A DNA stretch of 64,000 nucleotides from Formosa haliotis (GCF_001685485.1 NZ_BDEL01000001.1:2353501-2417500); one strand, 5' to 3'. Shown: positions 1 through 10,034, numbered from the stretch's first letter. Translations and numbers: made by a program. The notes: generated by a model not told the origin, from the sequence alone.

Positions 1-2283
1 CCTTACTCGCACCGATTTACTAATGGGCGTATTACTTTTATCGGCAAACTCATCTATTGGAATTAACGGATTTGTTTCTGGATAATAAGCTGCTAAGTTT
101 CCTACAGGAATGTTATACGGAATCACTAAAAAGTTAAACACCTTACGCTCTACTCCTTTGTAATTACTCATTAAATTTACAACATCAAATTTTTTAAACT
201 TATAGGTATTCATATCTGTTTCATTCATAAAGAGTACACGTCTTTCATTATGTACTCCACGATATCGGTCATCTAAACCATATATGGTGGTATTAAATTG
301 ATCGTGAGAGCGAATACTCATCAATAAAAACTCATCGGGTTTTAAATCGTGTATTGGCAAACTAGTTACGGTAAATTTTGCGCGTTTATTTGGCAAGCGA
401 CTAAAATCTAAATCTCGAACATTGTTTGGCAAATAATACCCCAAACCTTTAGATTTTGTATTCACATCTTTAAAGCCCCGTATTACAGTTCCCATTTTTT
501 CTCGTAGCAATTCGTAGTCTGTACTTAGGGTTTTCCAATCTACCGGATGATTACCTTTAAAATAGGCTGCTGCAATTCCACCTACAATATCGGGCTCACT
601 TTTTATATCTTCAGAAATAGGATGCAGAAACCCTTTAGATTGATGTACAATTCCCATACTATTTTCAACCGTAAAATGACGCTGTTTTCCTCCTACAAAG
701 TCTTTTTCCGATCGTCCTAAAGTTGGTAAAATTAAGGCTGTTTTTCCTACAATACAGTGACTTCTATTTAATTTGGTACTTATCTGTACTGTAAGGTCAC
801 AATTCTGGAGCGCTTGAGCCGTATATTCCGTATCTGAAGCCGCCGAAACAAAATTTCCGCCCAAAGCCACAAAAACTTTTGCTTTCTTATTATACATCGC
901 CTGAATAGCATTTACAACATCGACACCTTGGTCTTCTGGCGGATTAAATCCGAAGGTCTCTTTAATGGCATCATTGAATGCACGAGACACATAATGCATA
1001 ATCCCAACCGTTCTATCGCCTTGTACATTACTATGTCCTCGAACAGGACATGTACCTGCACCTGGTTTTCCTAAACTACCTTTTAACAGCAGTAAATTCA
1101 CGCATTCTTTAATATTGTCTACACCATTTTTGTGCTGTGTTAAGCCCATGGCCCAACAAATAATTATCTTTTTAGAATTGGCTAACAGACTTACAACTTC
1201 ATCTATTTTCTCGATATCTACACCACATAAATCTAACAATTGGGCTTCCGATTGTTCATCTAAATGCGACACCAAGGCCTCGTAGCCTTCGGTATAGGTT
1301 TCGATAAATTCATGATCGAAAACCTCTTTTTTAAAAGCATCTAAAACTGCTAATTTCTTCTGGATTAATTTTAAAAGTGCCACATCTTGATTAATTCGGA
1401 CTTGCAGATGATAATCGGCAAGTGCATGTCCGCTACCCAACATACCCGAAATTTCTTGTGGATTTCTAAATCTTGCTAAACCCGCTTCTGCTAGGGGATT
1501 AATACTGACTACATGCCCGCCATTGGCTTTACATTTCTCTAAAGCCGATAACATTCTTGGATGATTAGTTCCCGGATTTTGACCAATAACTAACACAACC
1601 TCGGCCTTATCAAAATCGTCTAATTTCACCGATCCTTTCCCTATACCCAAAGTCTCCGAAAGCCCTACACCACTAGATTCATGACACATATTTGAGCAAT
1701 CGGGCATGTTATTTGTACCTAAAGCTCTGGCAAATAATCCATACAAAAATGCAGCTTCGTTACTAGATCGTCCTGATGTATAAAAAATAGCTTCGTTTGG
1801 GTTTTCTAATTCATGTAAATGATCTGCAATAACATCATACGCATCCTCCCAGCTAATAGGTTCGTAATATATGGCTCCTGGTTTTAGCAACATGGGTTGT
1901 GTTATCCGGCCACTTTTTCCAATTTTATAATCGGTCCATGTAGAAATTTCTTCTATAGAATGCCTTGCATAAAAATCGGCATTCACTTCTTTATTCGTAG
2001 CTTCTTCAGCCAAAGCTTTGGCCCCATTTTCGCAGTATTCCCCTAATTTAGATCGCTTTTCTGGATCTGGCCAAGCACAGCCTGGACAGTCAAATCCATC
2101 AATCTGATTCATATGCGATAGGGTCCTTAAAGACCTTACTACACCCATTTCTTTAAATACATGACTCATGGCAACTTTTACGGCAGTAAACCCGGCAGCA
2201 TGATCGGCAGGCGACTTTAATTCTATTCCTGTAAATTCATCAGATCCTTGTGTTTTAACGTTACGGTGCCTAAATCTTGTCAT
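1..2283 (-). CDS. FdhF/YdeP-family molybdopterin oxidoreductase (3' end outside window)
   Basis: Partial gene: 761 codons are visible from the ATG and the stop lies beyond base 1. YdeP is about 760 residues, so little is probably missing. The protein is a cytoplasmic molybdopterin oxidoreductase related to formate dehydrogenase H. An iron-sulfur type motif CPGCAWPD begins at Cys66. The family block DCSNMCHESSG is present, and Ser197 sits where FdhF has the selenocysteine or cysteine molybdenum ligand, as is usual in the YdeP subfamily. The substrate is unknown; E. coli YdeP is linked to acid resistance. A strong hairpin separates it from hflX upstream, so it has its own transcription unit. 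Family assignment is firm, function is not. Confidence 0.9.
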   Translation of the reverse strand, partial: MTRFRHRNVKTQGSDEFTGIELKSPADHAAGFTAVKVAMSHVFKEMGVVRSLRTLSHMNQIDGFDCPGCAWPDPEKRSKLGEYCENGAKALAEEATNKEVNADFYARHSIEEISTWTDYKIGKSGRITQPMLLKPGAIYYEPISWEDAYDVIADHLHELENPNEAIFYTSGRSSNEAAFLYGLFARALGTNNMPDCSNMCHESSGVGLSETLGIGKGSVKLDDFDKAEVVLVIGQNPGTNHPRMLSALEKCKANGGHVVSINPLAEAGLARFRNPQEISGMLGSGHALADYHLQVRINQDVALLKLIQKKLAVLDAFKKEVFDHEFIETYTEGYEALVSHLDEQSEAQLLDLCGVDIEKIDEVVSLLANSKKIIICWAMGLTQHKNGVDNIKECVNLLLLKGSLGKPGAGTCPVRGHSNVQGDRTVGIMHYVSRAFNDAIKETFGFNPPEDQGVDVVNAIQAMYNKKAKVFVALGGNFVSAASDTEYTAQALQNCDLTVQISTKLNRSHCIVGKTALILPTLGRSEKDFVGGKQRHFTVENSMGIVHQSKGFLHPISEDIKSEPDIVGGIAAAYFKGNHPVDWKTLSTDYELLREKMGTVIRGFKDVNTKSKGLGYYLPNNVRDLDFSRLPNKRAKFTVTSLPIHDLKPDEFLLMSIRSHDQFNTTIYGLDDRYRGVHNERRVLFMNETDMNTYKFKKFDVVNLMSNYKGVERKVFNFLVIPYNIPVGNLAAYYPETNPLIPIDEFADKSNTPISKSVRVR

Positions 2284-2372
2284 AAGTATAGTAATGGTTT
2301 GTGTTTAAAGTTACACAAATTTATTGTTCCGTATAAAAACAAATGCTGTAATCTCTTTCAGGTTAAAACAAA

Positions 2373-2398
2373 AAAAATACGCTTCGCAGCGTATTTTT
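2373..2398 (-). terminator. Intrinsic terminator after hflX
   Basis: Perfect 11-bp inverted repeat AAAAATACGCT / AGCGTATTTTT with loop TCGC. It starts two bases past the hflX stop and is followed on the minus strand by a T run. Confidence 0.85.
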
Positions 2399-2400
2399 AT

Positions 2401-3627
2401 TTATTCTTCTTCACTTAAATCAAGATCGTTGTAATCGGGATAAAGAAAGTGATTATAGGGGAATCGTGTAACATGAATTTCTCTAACTTCATCGTAAACA
2501 CGTTTTCTAAAATCTTCTAAATTTTGTTTGTTTAAAGCCGAAATAAACAAGGCATTTTCACCCAGTTTACTCATCCAAGTACGCTTCCACTCGTCTAAAG
2601 AGTAATGCGATTTGGTACGTACTTCCTGTAAATCGGTTTCATCATAAGGTTCTGCTTTATAAGCATCAATTTTATTAAACACCATAATAGTTGGCTTATC
2701 GGCACCTTTAATTTCACCTAAAATTTTGTTTACAGATTCTATATGCTCTTCAAAACTTGGATGTGAAATATCTACCACATGCAATAATAAATCTGCTTCG
2801 CGAACTTCATCTAAAGTACTTTTAAACGAATCGACCAATTGCGTTGGTAATTTTCTAATAAACCCTACAGTATCACTTAACAAAAACGGCAAATTATGGA
2901 TTACAACTTTTCTAACCGTGGTATCTAAAGTGGCAAATAATTTATTTTCGGCAAACACTTCACTTTTACTAATCACATTCATTAGGGTCGATTTACCAAC
3001 ATTGGTATACCCAACTAAAGCCACACGTACCATAGCACCACGATTACCGCGCTGTACAGACATTTGCTTATCGATTGTTTTAATTTTAGCCTGTAATAAT
3101 GCGATACGCTCTCTTACAATACGTCTATCTGTTTCAATTTCGGTTTCTCCAGGTCCACGCATTCCAATTCCCCCTTTTTGACGCTCAAGGTGTGTCCACA
3201 TTCCTTTTAATCGTGGCAACAAATACTGGCATTGTGCCAATTCTACTTGAGTTCTAGCATAACTTGTTTGGGCACGCTGGGCAAAAATATCGAGGATTAA
3301 ATTTGTTCTATCTAGAACCTTACAATTTAAAATTTTACTAATATTACGTTCTTGAGCCGGCGATAATTCGTCATCGAAAATCGCTGTACCTATATCATTT
3401 TCATCTATAAATTGCTGTACATCTGCCATTTTCCCCGTCCCTATAAAGGTTTTGGGATTAGGCATTTCCATTTTCTGAGTAAAACGTTTTATCACTTCAC
3501 CACCAGCCGTATAGGTTAAAAACTCTAATTCATCTAAATACTCTTTAGATTGTTCTTCGTCTTGATCTTTGGTAATAACACCTATTAAAACCGCTCGTTC
3601 TAAATCTATATCTTTTTTTTCTAGCAT
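2401..3627 (-). CDS. hflX: GTPase HflX
   Basis: Ribosome-associated GTPase of the Obg-HflX group, which splits or rescues stalled 50S/70S ribosomes in the cytoplasm. The 408-residue length is normal. The N-terminal HflX domain contains the glycine-rich linker GGIGMRGPGETEIETDRR before the G domain. The G domain shows GYTNVGKST (G1), DTVGF (G3) and NKID (G4). The ATG gives the normal N-terminus. A -7 box (TAACTTTG) ends 16 bases before the ATG, and the gene is divergent from the EEP gene at 3740. It is a single-gene unit closed by the hairpin at 2373-2398. Confidence 0.96.
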   Translation of the reverse strand: MLEKKDIDLERAVLIGVITKDQDEEQSKEYLDELEFLTYTAGGEVIKRFTQKMEMPNPKTFIGTGKMADVQQFIDENDIGTAIFDDELSPAQERNISKILNCKVLDRTNLILDIFAQRAQTSYARTQVELAQCQYLLPRLKGMWTHLERQKGGIGMRGPGETEIETDRRIVRERIALLQAKIKTIDKQMSVQRGNRGAMVRVALVGYTNVGKSTLMNVISKSEVFAENKLFATLDTTVRKVVIHNLPFLLSDTVGFIRKLPTQLVDSFKSTLDEVREADLLLHVVDISHPSFEEHIESVNKILGEIKGADKPTIMVFNKIDAYKAEPYDETDLQEVRTKSHYSLDEWKRTWMSKLGENALFISALNKQNLEDFRKRVYDEVREIHVTRFPYNHFLYPDYNDLDLSEEE

Positions 3628-3643
3628 AAATTGAATTAAAGCA

Positions 3644-3651
3644 CAAAGTTA
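3644..3651 (-). promoter_or_regulatory. Bacteroidota -7 box for hflX
   Basis: TAACTTTG on the minus strand matches TAnnTTTG exactly, 16 bases upstream of the hflX ATG. I see no TTG at the -33 position. Confidence 0.5.
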
Positions 3652-3696
3652 CATAATTGTACGCTGATTAATTTTTATATTTTTAAGATTCCTTTT

Positions 3697-3704
3697 TACT
3701 TTTG
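3697..3704 (+). promoter_or_regulatory. Bacteroidota -7 box for the EEP gene at 3740
   Basis: TACTTTTG matches TAnnTTTG and lies 35 bases upstream of the ATG, in the divergent region shared with hflX. No -33 TTG at standard spacing. Confidence 0.45.
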
Positions 3705-3739
3705 ATGTCTTACCTTGCGATAGAAATTTATTAGAATAC

Positions 3740-4684
3740 ATGAAAACCATTGCTTTTTTTAATTTAGAAAATTTATTTGATATTACCAACGATCCAAAAA
3801 CAAATGACGACGATTTTTTATCGACTTCAGAAAAACGGTGGAATTTAAGGCGATATGAAAACAAATTATTTAAACTAGGATTAGCCATTTCTAGCATAGG
3901 AAAAACCGAAACAGAAACCCATCCTGCCATTGTTGGTGTTGCCGAAGTAGAAAACGCAAAAGTGCTTCAAGATCTTATAGATTCTGAACATTTAAAAGAT
4001 ATTCCGTACGATTTTGTGCATTACGATTCTGCCGACGAACGCGGTATAGACGTGGCTTTTATTTACGACAAAACTCAATTTACTGTAACCGATTCTGCGC
4101 CTTACTCTATTACTTTAATCGACGAAAATGGCCTAGTAGATTATACTCGAGATATTTTACGGGTGTCGGGATTTTTTGATGGCGAACTGATACATTTTTT
4201 AGTAAACCATTGGCCGTCTAAACACGAAGAATCTAACATCCCGAAACGCATGGAAGTTTCTAACAAAGCGACAGAAATTATAGAAGGTTTAAAAGCTGAA
4301 GATCCCAACGCAAAAGTTATAGTTATGGGCGACTTTAACGATAATTCTTCGAGCGATAGTGTACAGGCTTTGGTTAATAATAATGCCCTTTTTAACCCAA
4401 TGGAAAGTTTAAAATCTTTTGATCGCGGTACTGTAAATTATCATTTTAAATGGGATGTATTCGACCAATTTATGCTCACTCATAATTTTCTAGATCACAG
4501 ACCCGGAACACATAATTTTGATAGCGCTAATATTTTCGACCCCGATTTTTTAAAACAATACCGAGGTCGTTTTAAAGGACAACCGTTTAGAACTTATGCT
4601 GGCAAAAAATATAAGGGCGGTTATAGCGACCATTTTCCAGTGTATTTATTATTAAGAACTGTACCGAGTCCACCACAAGATTAG
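3740..4684 (+). CDS. Endonuclease/exonuclease/phosphatase (EEP) family protein, no signal peptide
   Basis: 314-residue metal-dependent phosphodiesterase-fold protein. The first strand reads IAFFNLENLFD (catalytic Asn and metal-ligand Glu region). MGDFND near residue 198 and SDHFPVYLL at the C-terminus carry the catalytic Asp and His. No signal peptide is visible, unlike the paralogue at 8982, so it probably acts in the cytoplasm. Its stop lies one base from the stop of the DUF5689 gene on the other strand. The substrate (DNA, RNA, lipid head group or phosphoester) cannot be read from sequence. It belongs to the EEP-DUF5689-receptor-EEP locus. Confidence 0.9.
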   Translation: MKTIAFFNLENLFDITNDPKTNDDDFLSTSEKRWNLRRYENKLFKLGLAISSIGKTETETHPAIVGVAEVENAKVLQDLIDSEHLKDIPYDFVHYDSADERGIDVAFIYDKTQFTVTDSAPYSITLIDENGLVDYTRDILRVSGFFDGELIHFLVNHWPSKHEESNIPKRMEVSNKATEIIEGLKAEDPNAKVIVMGDFNDNSSSDSVQALVNNNALFNPMESLKSFDRGTVNYHFKWDVFDQFMLTHNFLDHRPGTHNFDSANIFDPDFLKQYRGRFKGQPFRTYAGKKYKGGYSDHFPVYLLLRTVPSPPQD

Positions 4685-4685
4685 T

Positions 4686-6092
4686 TTATTTTTCGGTTAA
4701 AATTCTAAAATCATCTAATTGGTAAGACCCGTCTAAAGCTTCATTGGTTCCCGATCCTGTAACCTTGAAGGCCACATAAAGTGTACCTGAATATTTGGAG
4801 AGATCAATTAAACCAGAATCTTTAAACTTATACCATTCATCGTATTTGGTTGGAACCTTCGCTTCGATTTCAGTCCAAGTCGCATTTAAAACATCGATAC
4901 CGTTAAAATCTGTAGATACTAAAATTTCAATTGTATTTCGAACAGAATCTAAGTGGTGCTGTGCCATTTTAAAGTTTAAAATTTCATTGACATACAAATC
5001 CATATCGATTCCCGGAGAAATTAACCACCCCACATTGGCGGTATCATTGGCACCAAACGTTCCGAATTCGGCATAGCCATTTTTACTATAAATTTGTTCT
5101 GTCCACAGGACTTGGCCACGCTCAGAGAAATTAATCCAGCCTTCTGTGTTTAAGGTTTCATTATCAATCGCATCGCTAAAAGTTTCTTCAAAAACAATGG
5201 TAAAATCGTCGGGATTTAAGGGAGAACAACGCGAATCGGTCATAACTACATCTTGAGTATTATTTAGTACCAAAACAAAATCATCGCCGCCATAACTTTT
5301 AGAAATTACACCTTTAATAGTTCCGTTCTGGCTTGGTAGTATTTCATTTTTAAAGGTTGAAAACGAACTGGTTTCCAAAATAAATTCCTCATAACTAAAA
5401 CCTTCACAGCGTTGCATAATCCTGTGCGTATCGAAATCGTCAACGGGATTAAAATACGATTGTCCTTCTAGATACTCCGGAAATTCCACATTATGAATGG
5501 CCACATACATACCAATGTAATTATCATTTATATCGGAAAAATTAAGTGTAAAGGCCTCGATTTCTAATGTTTCTGAAGTTCTAAGCACATGTGTTTTAAT
5601 CTGATTTTCGCTTAGTAAATCGACACGACTACCATCTATTGCGCCTCCAATTGCCAACACTTCTGAAGCGGTTTCTCCTAAATACAAGCCTTTTAATTTA
5701 ATATAAACTTCACGCCCAAAATTAAACTGATTGTATAAATCTACCTGATTTAAAACAACATGTATCGCAGCCGTCGGGTTACTTGGTAGGTCTTGAATAT
5801 ACATCTCTTTATAGAAGTTCCCTGTTTTATCGGATGACGTTATGTACCCTTTCACCACGCTATTGGAGGCGAACTGCACTACTTCACCAGGTACAAATTG
5901 CGCCTTTAAGGATGCTATTGAAATTTCTGAAAAGGTTCCATCTTTCACCCCCTCCAAAAGCTCGCTTACGGCCACATTTTCGTCTTTATTTAAATTTGAT
6001 GGTACCGAAAAATCATCGTCTTGTACACAAGTTAGCAATACACTTACTAGTAAAATACTTAAAACCTTCTTTATAATTCTCATCCCATTCAT
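4686..6092 (-). CDS. DUF5689 lipoprotein with choice-of-anchor J domain
   Basis: 468-residue surface or periplasmic lipoprotein. The N-terminal hydrophobic segment ends in a lipobox-like LLTC followed by acidic residues (QDDD), often an export signal for surface lipoproteins in this phylum. Residues about 35-280 match the DUF5689 pattern, described as an OB-fold-like module. The C-terminal part, from FEETFSD to the end, is a choice-of-anchor J jelly-roll domain. A second in-frame ATG three codons in (6083) is an equally good start. It lies 18 bases downstream of the TonB receptor gene on the same strand, so it is probably co-transcribed and could be a substrate-binding partner of that receptor. 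Confidence 0.85.
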   Translation of the reverse strand: MNGMRIIKKVLSILLVSVLLTCVQDDDFSVPSNLNKDENVAVSELLEGVKDGTFSEISIASLKAQFVPGEVVQFASNSVVKGYITSSDKTGNFYKEMYIQDLPSNPTAAIHVVLNQVDLYNQFNFGREVYIKLKGLYLGETASEVLAIGGAIDGSRVDLLSENQIKTHVLRTSETLEIEAFTLNFSDINDNYIGMYVAIHNVEFPEYLEGQSYFNPVDDFDTHRIMQRCEGFSYEEFILETSSFSTFKNEILPSQNGTIKGVISKSYGGDDFVLVLNNTQDVVMTDSRCSPLNPDDFTIVFEETFSDAIDNETLNTEGWINFSERGQVLWTEQIYSKNGYAEFGTFGANDTANVGWLISPGIDMDLYVNEILNFKMAQHHLDSVRNTIEILVSTDFNGIDVLNATWTEIEAKVPTKYDEWYKFKDSGLIDLSKYSGTLYVAFKVTGSGTNEALDGSYQLDDFRILTEK

Positions 6093-6110
6093 AGTCTTAA
6101 CAATTTAATT

Positions 6111-8873
6111 TCAAAATCTAATATTCACATTTGCAAAATAGGTTGTTCCCCGTCCATACCAATATTTCGGTCCGAATACGCGAATGGGGTGTTCTTCATC
6201 GGCTTTCAGTTCTCTATAATTTGCATTTCTACCCTGCTCAAATCCGCCAGTCTTATAGGTTTCATTCAACACATTATTAATGCTAACAAATAATCCGAGG
6301 TAATACTTTTTTATACGCCACGTTTTTCCTCCAATTACATTCACCACAATATAATCGCCAAAACGTTCTTGTTTTAAAAGTTGTTTCGCCACATTTTCGT
6401 CGTAATCATTAAAAGGTAAGCCGTCATCGTCTAAATAAAAATTGGAGGTTCTTGTTAGCGGACTCACATCGACATAAGTGTTCGAAAAATAATTTGCGGT
6501 AGCACCAAACCACCAATATTCGGGGTCGCTATATTCGAAACCAAATGAAACCGCAGATTGCGGGCCTCCCGAAACTCTGTAGTTTTTAAGCTGAGATGAA
6601 CCAAAATCGATAGAACCATCTTCGGTAACGAAACTCGAAGAGGTTAAATACAAATTGGGGTTATTATTATAAACATGCTGACCTTGAGAAGCGGCGGCCT
6701 TTAGTTTAAAAGACGACGTTAATTTGGCTTCGATCCCTAATTCTAATCCAAAATGCAAAGTGTTTACATGGTATAAAATTTCTTGAACAAAGGCCGATGT
6801 TTCATTGAATTCTATCCCAGCCGATGTTAAACCATCGGCATAATAAAACCCAATTTCATTGCCTCCCCTTTTATCTAAATAAAACCCTGTTAGTTTTGCT
6901 GTAATACTACGAGATCTATAAAAATAACTCGCATCGAAAGCGAACGTTTGTGCTTCGGAAATGTCTTTGACAACCGCATTATTTTCTCTAGGATTAGAAA
7001 ATGAATTTTGAATATTTGGCGCATTTTGTAAATAAGCGGCATGTAAATTAACAATATGTTTTGCGGTAAACTTATAAGTAAATCCTCCTTTTAAACCATA
7101 CCCTAAAAAATTTAAAGCGGCACTTTTTCCATAAGAATTATCTGGAAAAGCTTCGTGCCGAAATAATCCGTCGCGCTGATATGTGGTATGATTAAGCTCT
7201 AGTGCAAGAAAATAATCAAACCTTTGGTAACTAAATTGCGCTTGAGCAAATGCTGAAATTATATTGGCATTTAAATTGTAATCGTATTTAATCCTACCCC
7301 CTTCGCCAACTAGGGCATCAGGATTATTTAAATCGTACTGCCAACCATCAAAAGCATCGACATTTAAATAACTTGTAGCCCCCAGAAGATCTGTAATTTC
7401 AGCAAAATTACGGGAAACTAAATGCTTATAATTTAAAGATCCGCTAAACAAAATATGAGCATTTAGCTGGGTATTAAAAATTGAATTTACAGTGAATAAT
7501 TTGTCGTCTGTACGGTCTTCGTATTGCACATAAGCAGCCTCTAGACCTTGACTTGCATTCGTGATATTTGAATCGTAAATAGTGTTCCAATCGATTTGAC
7601 CATTACTTTTAAATTCTTGCTCTGCTAAGTAAGCGTTTGCATAATCTGGACCTGCAGAATCCGCTAGGTAATAACTTGGCAGTTTTTGATAATAGGCAGG
7701 ACTCGGGTTGGCGCCTCCCGGATAATCTAACCGACTGTTTCCCTGTTTCCCAAACGTATAGCTAACGTTTGTTTGAACTTGTGTTGCTTTGGCTATGTCC
7801 CAATAATGACTTAACATTAAAATGGGTTCGGCAATTTCCTTAACTCTAGAATTTCGTTTTTCATCATCTTGAAATCCCCAATATTCGTTGTATTTTATAT
7901 CTCTTAAATCGAAAACCTCTTGAGTATTTGGCGAAGATTTACCTCGTCTATTAGGCGTATAAATACCTGTAAAATTTAAACTTTGAGTATCGCTTAAAAC
8001 CTTTTCCACCGAAATAAAAAATGAATTTGCATCGTAAAACGTAGCATCTTGATACCCTTCATCACCCCACCGTCTACCTATATTTAGCGCATAGGCCCAC
8101 CCCTTTTTAAGCAGACCAGAAGCATAACTTGCCATAAACCGATTAGAATAACTCCGGTTAGAAGAGGTGTACGTGATACGTCCGCCTTGTCGATATTTTG
8201 AGGCCCTTGTACTTATGTTTGTTGTTCCTAAAACATCGCCAAAGGCAAAGGAAGAAGCGGCTAAACCAAAACTAAATTCTTGATTCCTCAGTACATCATT
8301 AATTCCGCCCCAACTGCTCCATTGCGGTCGGCCATTATGGAGTGAATTCATTTCTACACCGTTAATTAACAACTTCCCTTCGCTAGAATCTAGCCCACGA
8401 ATTTTAAAGAATGAACCACTAAACTCGAAGGCAGCAGTGCGTTGAAATACATCGCGGGAAGCCTGAAGCAAACCCGAAATATTATCGGCAGAACTGCTAT
8501 CATTATTTAATTCGTCATCGGTTAAAATTATAGTGTACAAATCTTGATTAGCCGTGGCATCTATATTCAAAAACATATCATCTATATGTAAAGGAACATT
8601 TTTAAGTATTGTTATTGGAAACCGTTTTGTAGCATATCCGGCTTTTGATATTTTAAGAAATTGTTCTCCGTAAATGGCAGTAACAGCCATTATAAACTCA
8701 CCATTTATATTGGTCTCTGTGGTAGTATTTGCACCTTCTATTTGAATTAAAACTTGAGAAATAGGTTGTAATGACACCGCATCTTTAACGCTACCAGAAA
8801 TTGTTTGGTTTTGCCCAAAAACGGAATGTATCACCCAAAGGGCACAAAGATTTGCTAGAACAAAATTTTTCAT
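6111..8873 (-). CDS. TonB-dependent receptor
   Basis: Outer-membrane active transporter of 920 residues. A signal peptide (MKNFVLANLCALWVIHSVFG, cleaved before Gln) precedes a carboxypeptidase-regulatory-like domain (about 25-115), a plug with FFKIRGLDSSEGKLLINGVEM, and a 22-strand barrel ending in aromatic FANVNIRF. I chose the ATG at 8873 over the upstream GTG at 8882 because it places the signal peptide at the N-terminus. It is transcribed into the DUF5689 gene and diverges from the secreted EEP nuclease. The cargo is unknown; the neighbours suggest nucleic acid breakdown products or phosphate, which is inference. Confidence 0.92.
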   Translation of the reverse strand: MKNFVLANLCALWVIHSVFGQNQTISGSVKDAVSLQPISQVLIQIEGANTTTETNINGEFIMAVTAIYGEQFLKISKAGYATKRFPITILKNVPLHIDDMFLNIDATANQDLYTIILTDDELNNDSSSADNISGLLQASRDVFQRTAAFEFSGSFFKIRGLDSSEGKLLINGVEMNSLHNGRPQWSSWGGINDVLRNQEFSFGLAASSFAFGDVLGTTNISTRASKYRQGGRITYTSSNRSYSNRFMASYASGLLKKGWAYALNIGRRWGDEGYQDATFYDANSFFISVEKVLSDTQSLNFTGIYTPNRRGKSSPNTQEVFDLRDIKYNEYWGFQDDEKRNSRVKEIAEPILMLSHYWDIAKATQVQTNVSYTFGKQGNSRLDYPGGANPSPAYYQKLPSYYLADSAGPDYANAYLAEQEFKSNGQIDWNTIYDSNITNASQGLEAAYVQYEDRTDDKLFTVNSIFNTQLNAHILFSGSLNYKHLVSRNFAEITDLLGATSYLNVDAFDGWQYDLNNPDALVGEGGRIKYDYNLNANIISAFAQAQFSYQRFDYFLALELNHTTYQRDGLFRHEAFPDNSYGKSAALNFLGYGLKGGFTYKFTAKHIVNLHAAYLQNAPNIQNSFSNPRENNAVVKDISEAQTFAFDASYFYRSRSITAKLTGFYLDKRGGNEIGFYYADGLTSAGIEFNETSAFVQEILYHVNTLHFGLELGIEAKLTSSFKLKAAASQGQHVYNNNPNLYLTSSSFVTEDGSIDFGSSQLKNYRVSGGPQSAVSFGFEYSDPEYWWFGATANYFSNTYVDVSPLTRTSNFYLDDDGLPFNDYDENVAKQLLKQERFGDYIVVNVIGGKTWRIKKYYLGLFVSINNVLNETYKTGGFEQGRNANYRELKADEEHPIRVFGPKYWYGRGTTYFANVNIRF

Positions 8874-8981
8874 CGGAACCACATTAAAACCTATTACTTT
8901 CTAGCTATCAATTACTTAGGAGACTTTAATTTAATAATTTTTATTAATATTATCCTATATTTATATGTAATTTTTTCTTGT

Positions 8982-10034
8982 ATGTGTAACAGAATCAAAT
9001 ATTTAATCTGGTTATTCTGTCTCATTAATATGCCATTAATGTGGGCACAAGACCGTGAATTCATAGTACACACAATAGCCTTTTATAATCTGGAAAATTT
9101 ATTCGATACTGAAGACGATCCTCTAACTTTTGATGAAACTAGTCCGATAATGGAATTAGCAGATCATCATATAGAAATCTACAATAAGAAAGTAAATAAT
9201 ATGGCCAAAGTTATTGCAGAAATTGGCTTTGAAACATCCCATAATGCGCCGGTAATACTAGGAATTTCAGAAATTGAAAATAAACATGTTATTGAAGCTA
9301 TGATTAACGATTCCTTGTTGCTAAATTACAATTATGGCTATATTCATTTTAATTCGCCCGACCGCAGAGGTATTGATGTGGCGTTAATATATCAAAAATC
9401 ATTATTTACGCCCGTAGCTACAAAATCCTATCCGCTGTATTTAAAAGATGACCTAACAGGATCACGTATTTATACCAGAGATCAATTGGTAGTAAGTGGT
9501 ATTTTAGACCAAGAACAGATTTATATTATTGTAAATCATTGGCCATCTAGACGCGGTGGAGAAACGAAAAGTAATGCAAAACGTATGGCCGCAGCAACAC
9601 TTAATAAACATATTACAGATTCTCTTTTCACCTCAAATCCGTATGCCAAAATAATAAGTATGGGCGACTTTAATGACGACCCAACAGATGCAAGTATTAA
9701 AACCGTTTTAAAAACCGAGAATAAGAAAAACAAAGTGGGTTTAAAAGGCTTTTACAACCCTATGGAGCAATTGTATAAAGATGGATTTGGAACAACGGCT
9801 TACAGAGACAAATGGAGCTTATTCGATCAGATTATTGTTTCGCAAGCTTGGCTTGATTCTAATTATACATCGTATCGGTTTTATAAAGCCGGTATTTACA
9901 ATGCCCAATTTCTTATTACTAAAACAGGGCCATATAAAGGTTATCCGTTTAGAAGTTTTGGTTACGAAGGATTTACCGGTGGTTATAGCGATCATTTTCC
10001 TGTTTACATTTATGTTATTAAGGAAAAAGATTAA
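8982..10034 (+). CDS. Secreted endonuclease/exonuclease/phosphatase family protein
   Basis: 350-residue paralogue of the protein at 3740, but with a signal peptide (hydrophobic segment ending MPLMWAQ) that sends it to the periplasm or beyond. The core repeats the same motifs: IAFYNLENLFD near residue 32, VNHWPSRR, MGDFNDDPTD and a terminal GGYSDHFPVYIYV. The two catalytic motifs and the closing His are intact. It is divergent from the TonB receptor with about 100 bases between the starts. A role as an extracytoplasmic nuclease or phosphodiesterase feeding the receptor is plausible but unproven. Confidence 0.9.
   Translation: MCNRIKYLIWLFCLINMPLMWAQDREFIVHTIAFYNLENLFDTEDDPLTFDETSPIMELADHHIEIYNKKVNNMAKVIAEIGFETSHNAPVILGISEIENKHVIEAMINDSLLLNYNYGYIHFNSPDRRGIDVALIYQKSLFTPVATKSYPLYLKDDLTGSRIYTRDQLVVSGILDQEQIYIIVNHWPSRRGGETKSNAKRMAAATLNKHITDSLFTSNPYAKIISMGDFNDDPTDASIKTVLKTENKKNKVGLKGFYNPMEQLYKDGFGTTAYRDKWSLFDQIIVSQAWLDSNYTSYRFYKAGIYNAQFLITKTGPYKGYPFRSFGYEGFTGGYSDHFPVYIYVIKEKD

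Noticed and set aside
2726..3181. 151-codon open frame on the plus strand inside hflX
   Set aside because: It is antisense to a fully conserved gene, has no recognisable protein features and shows composition typical of a shadow frame.
3649..3930. 93-codon minus-strand frame opposite the start of the EEP gene
   Set aside because: Antisense to the conserved FFNLENLFD region and without recognisable content.
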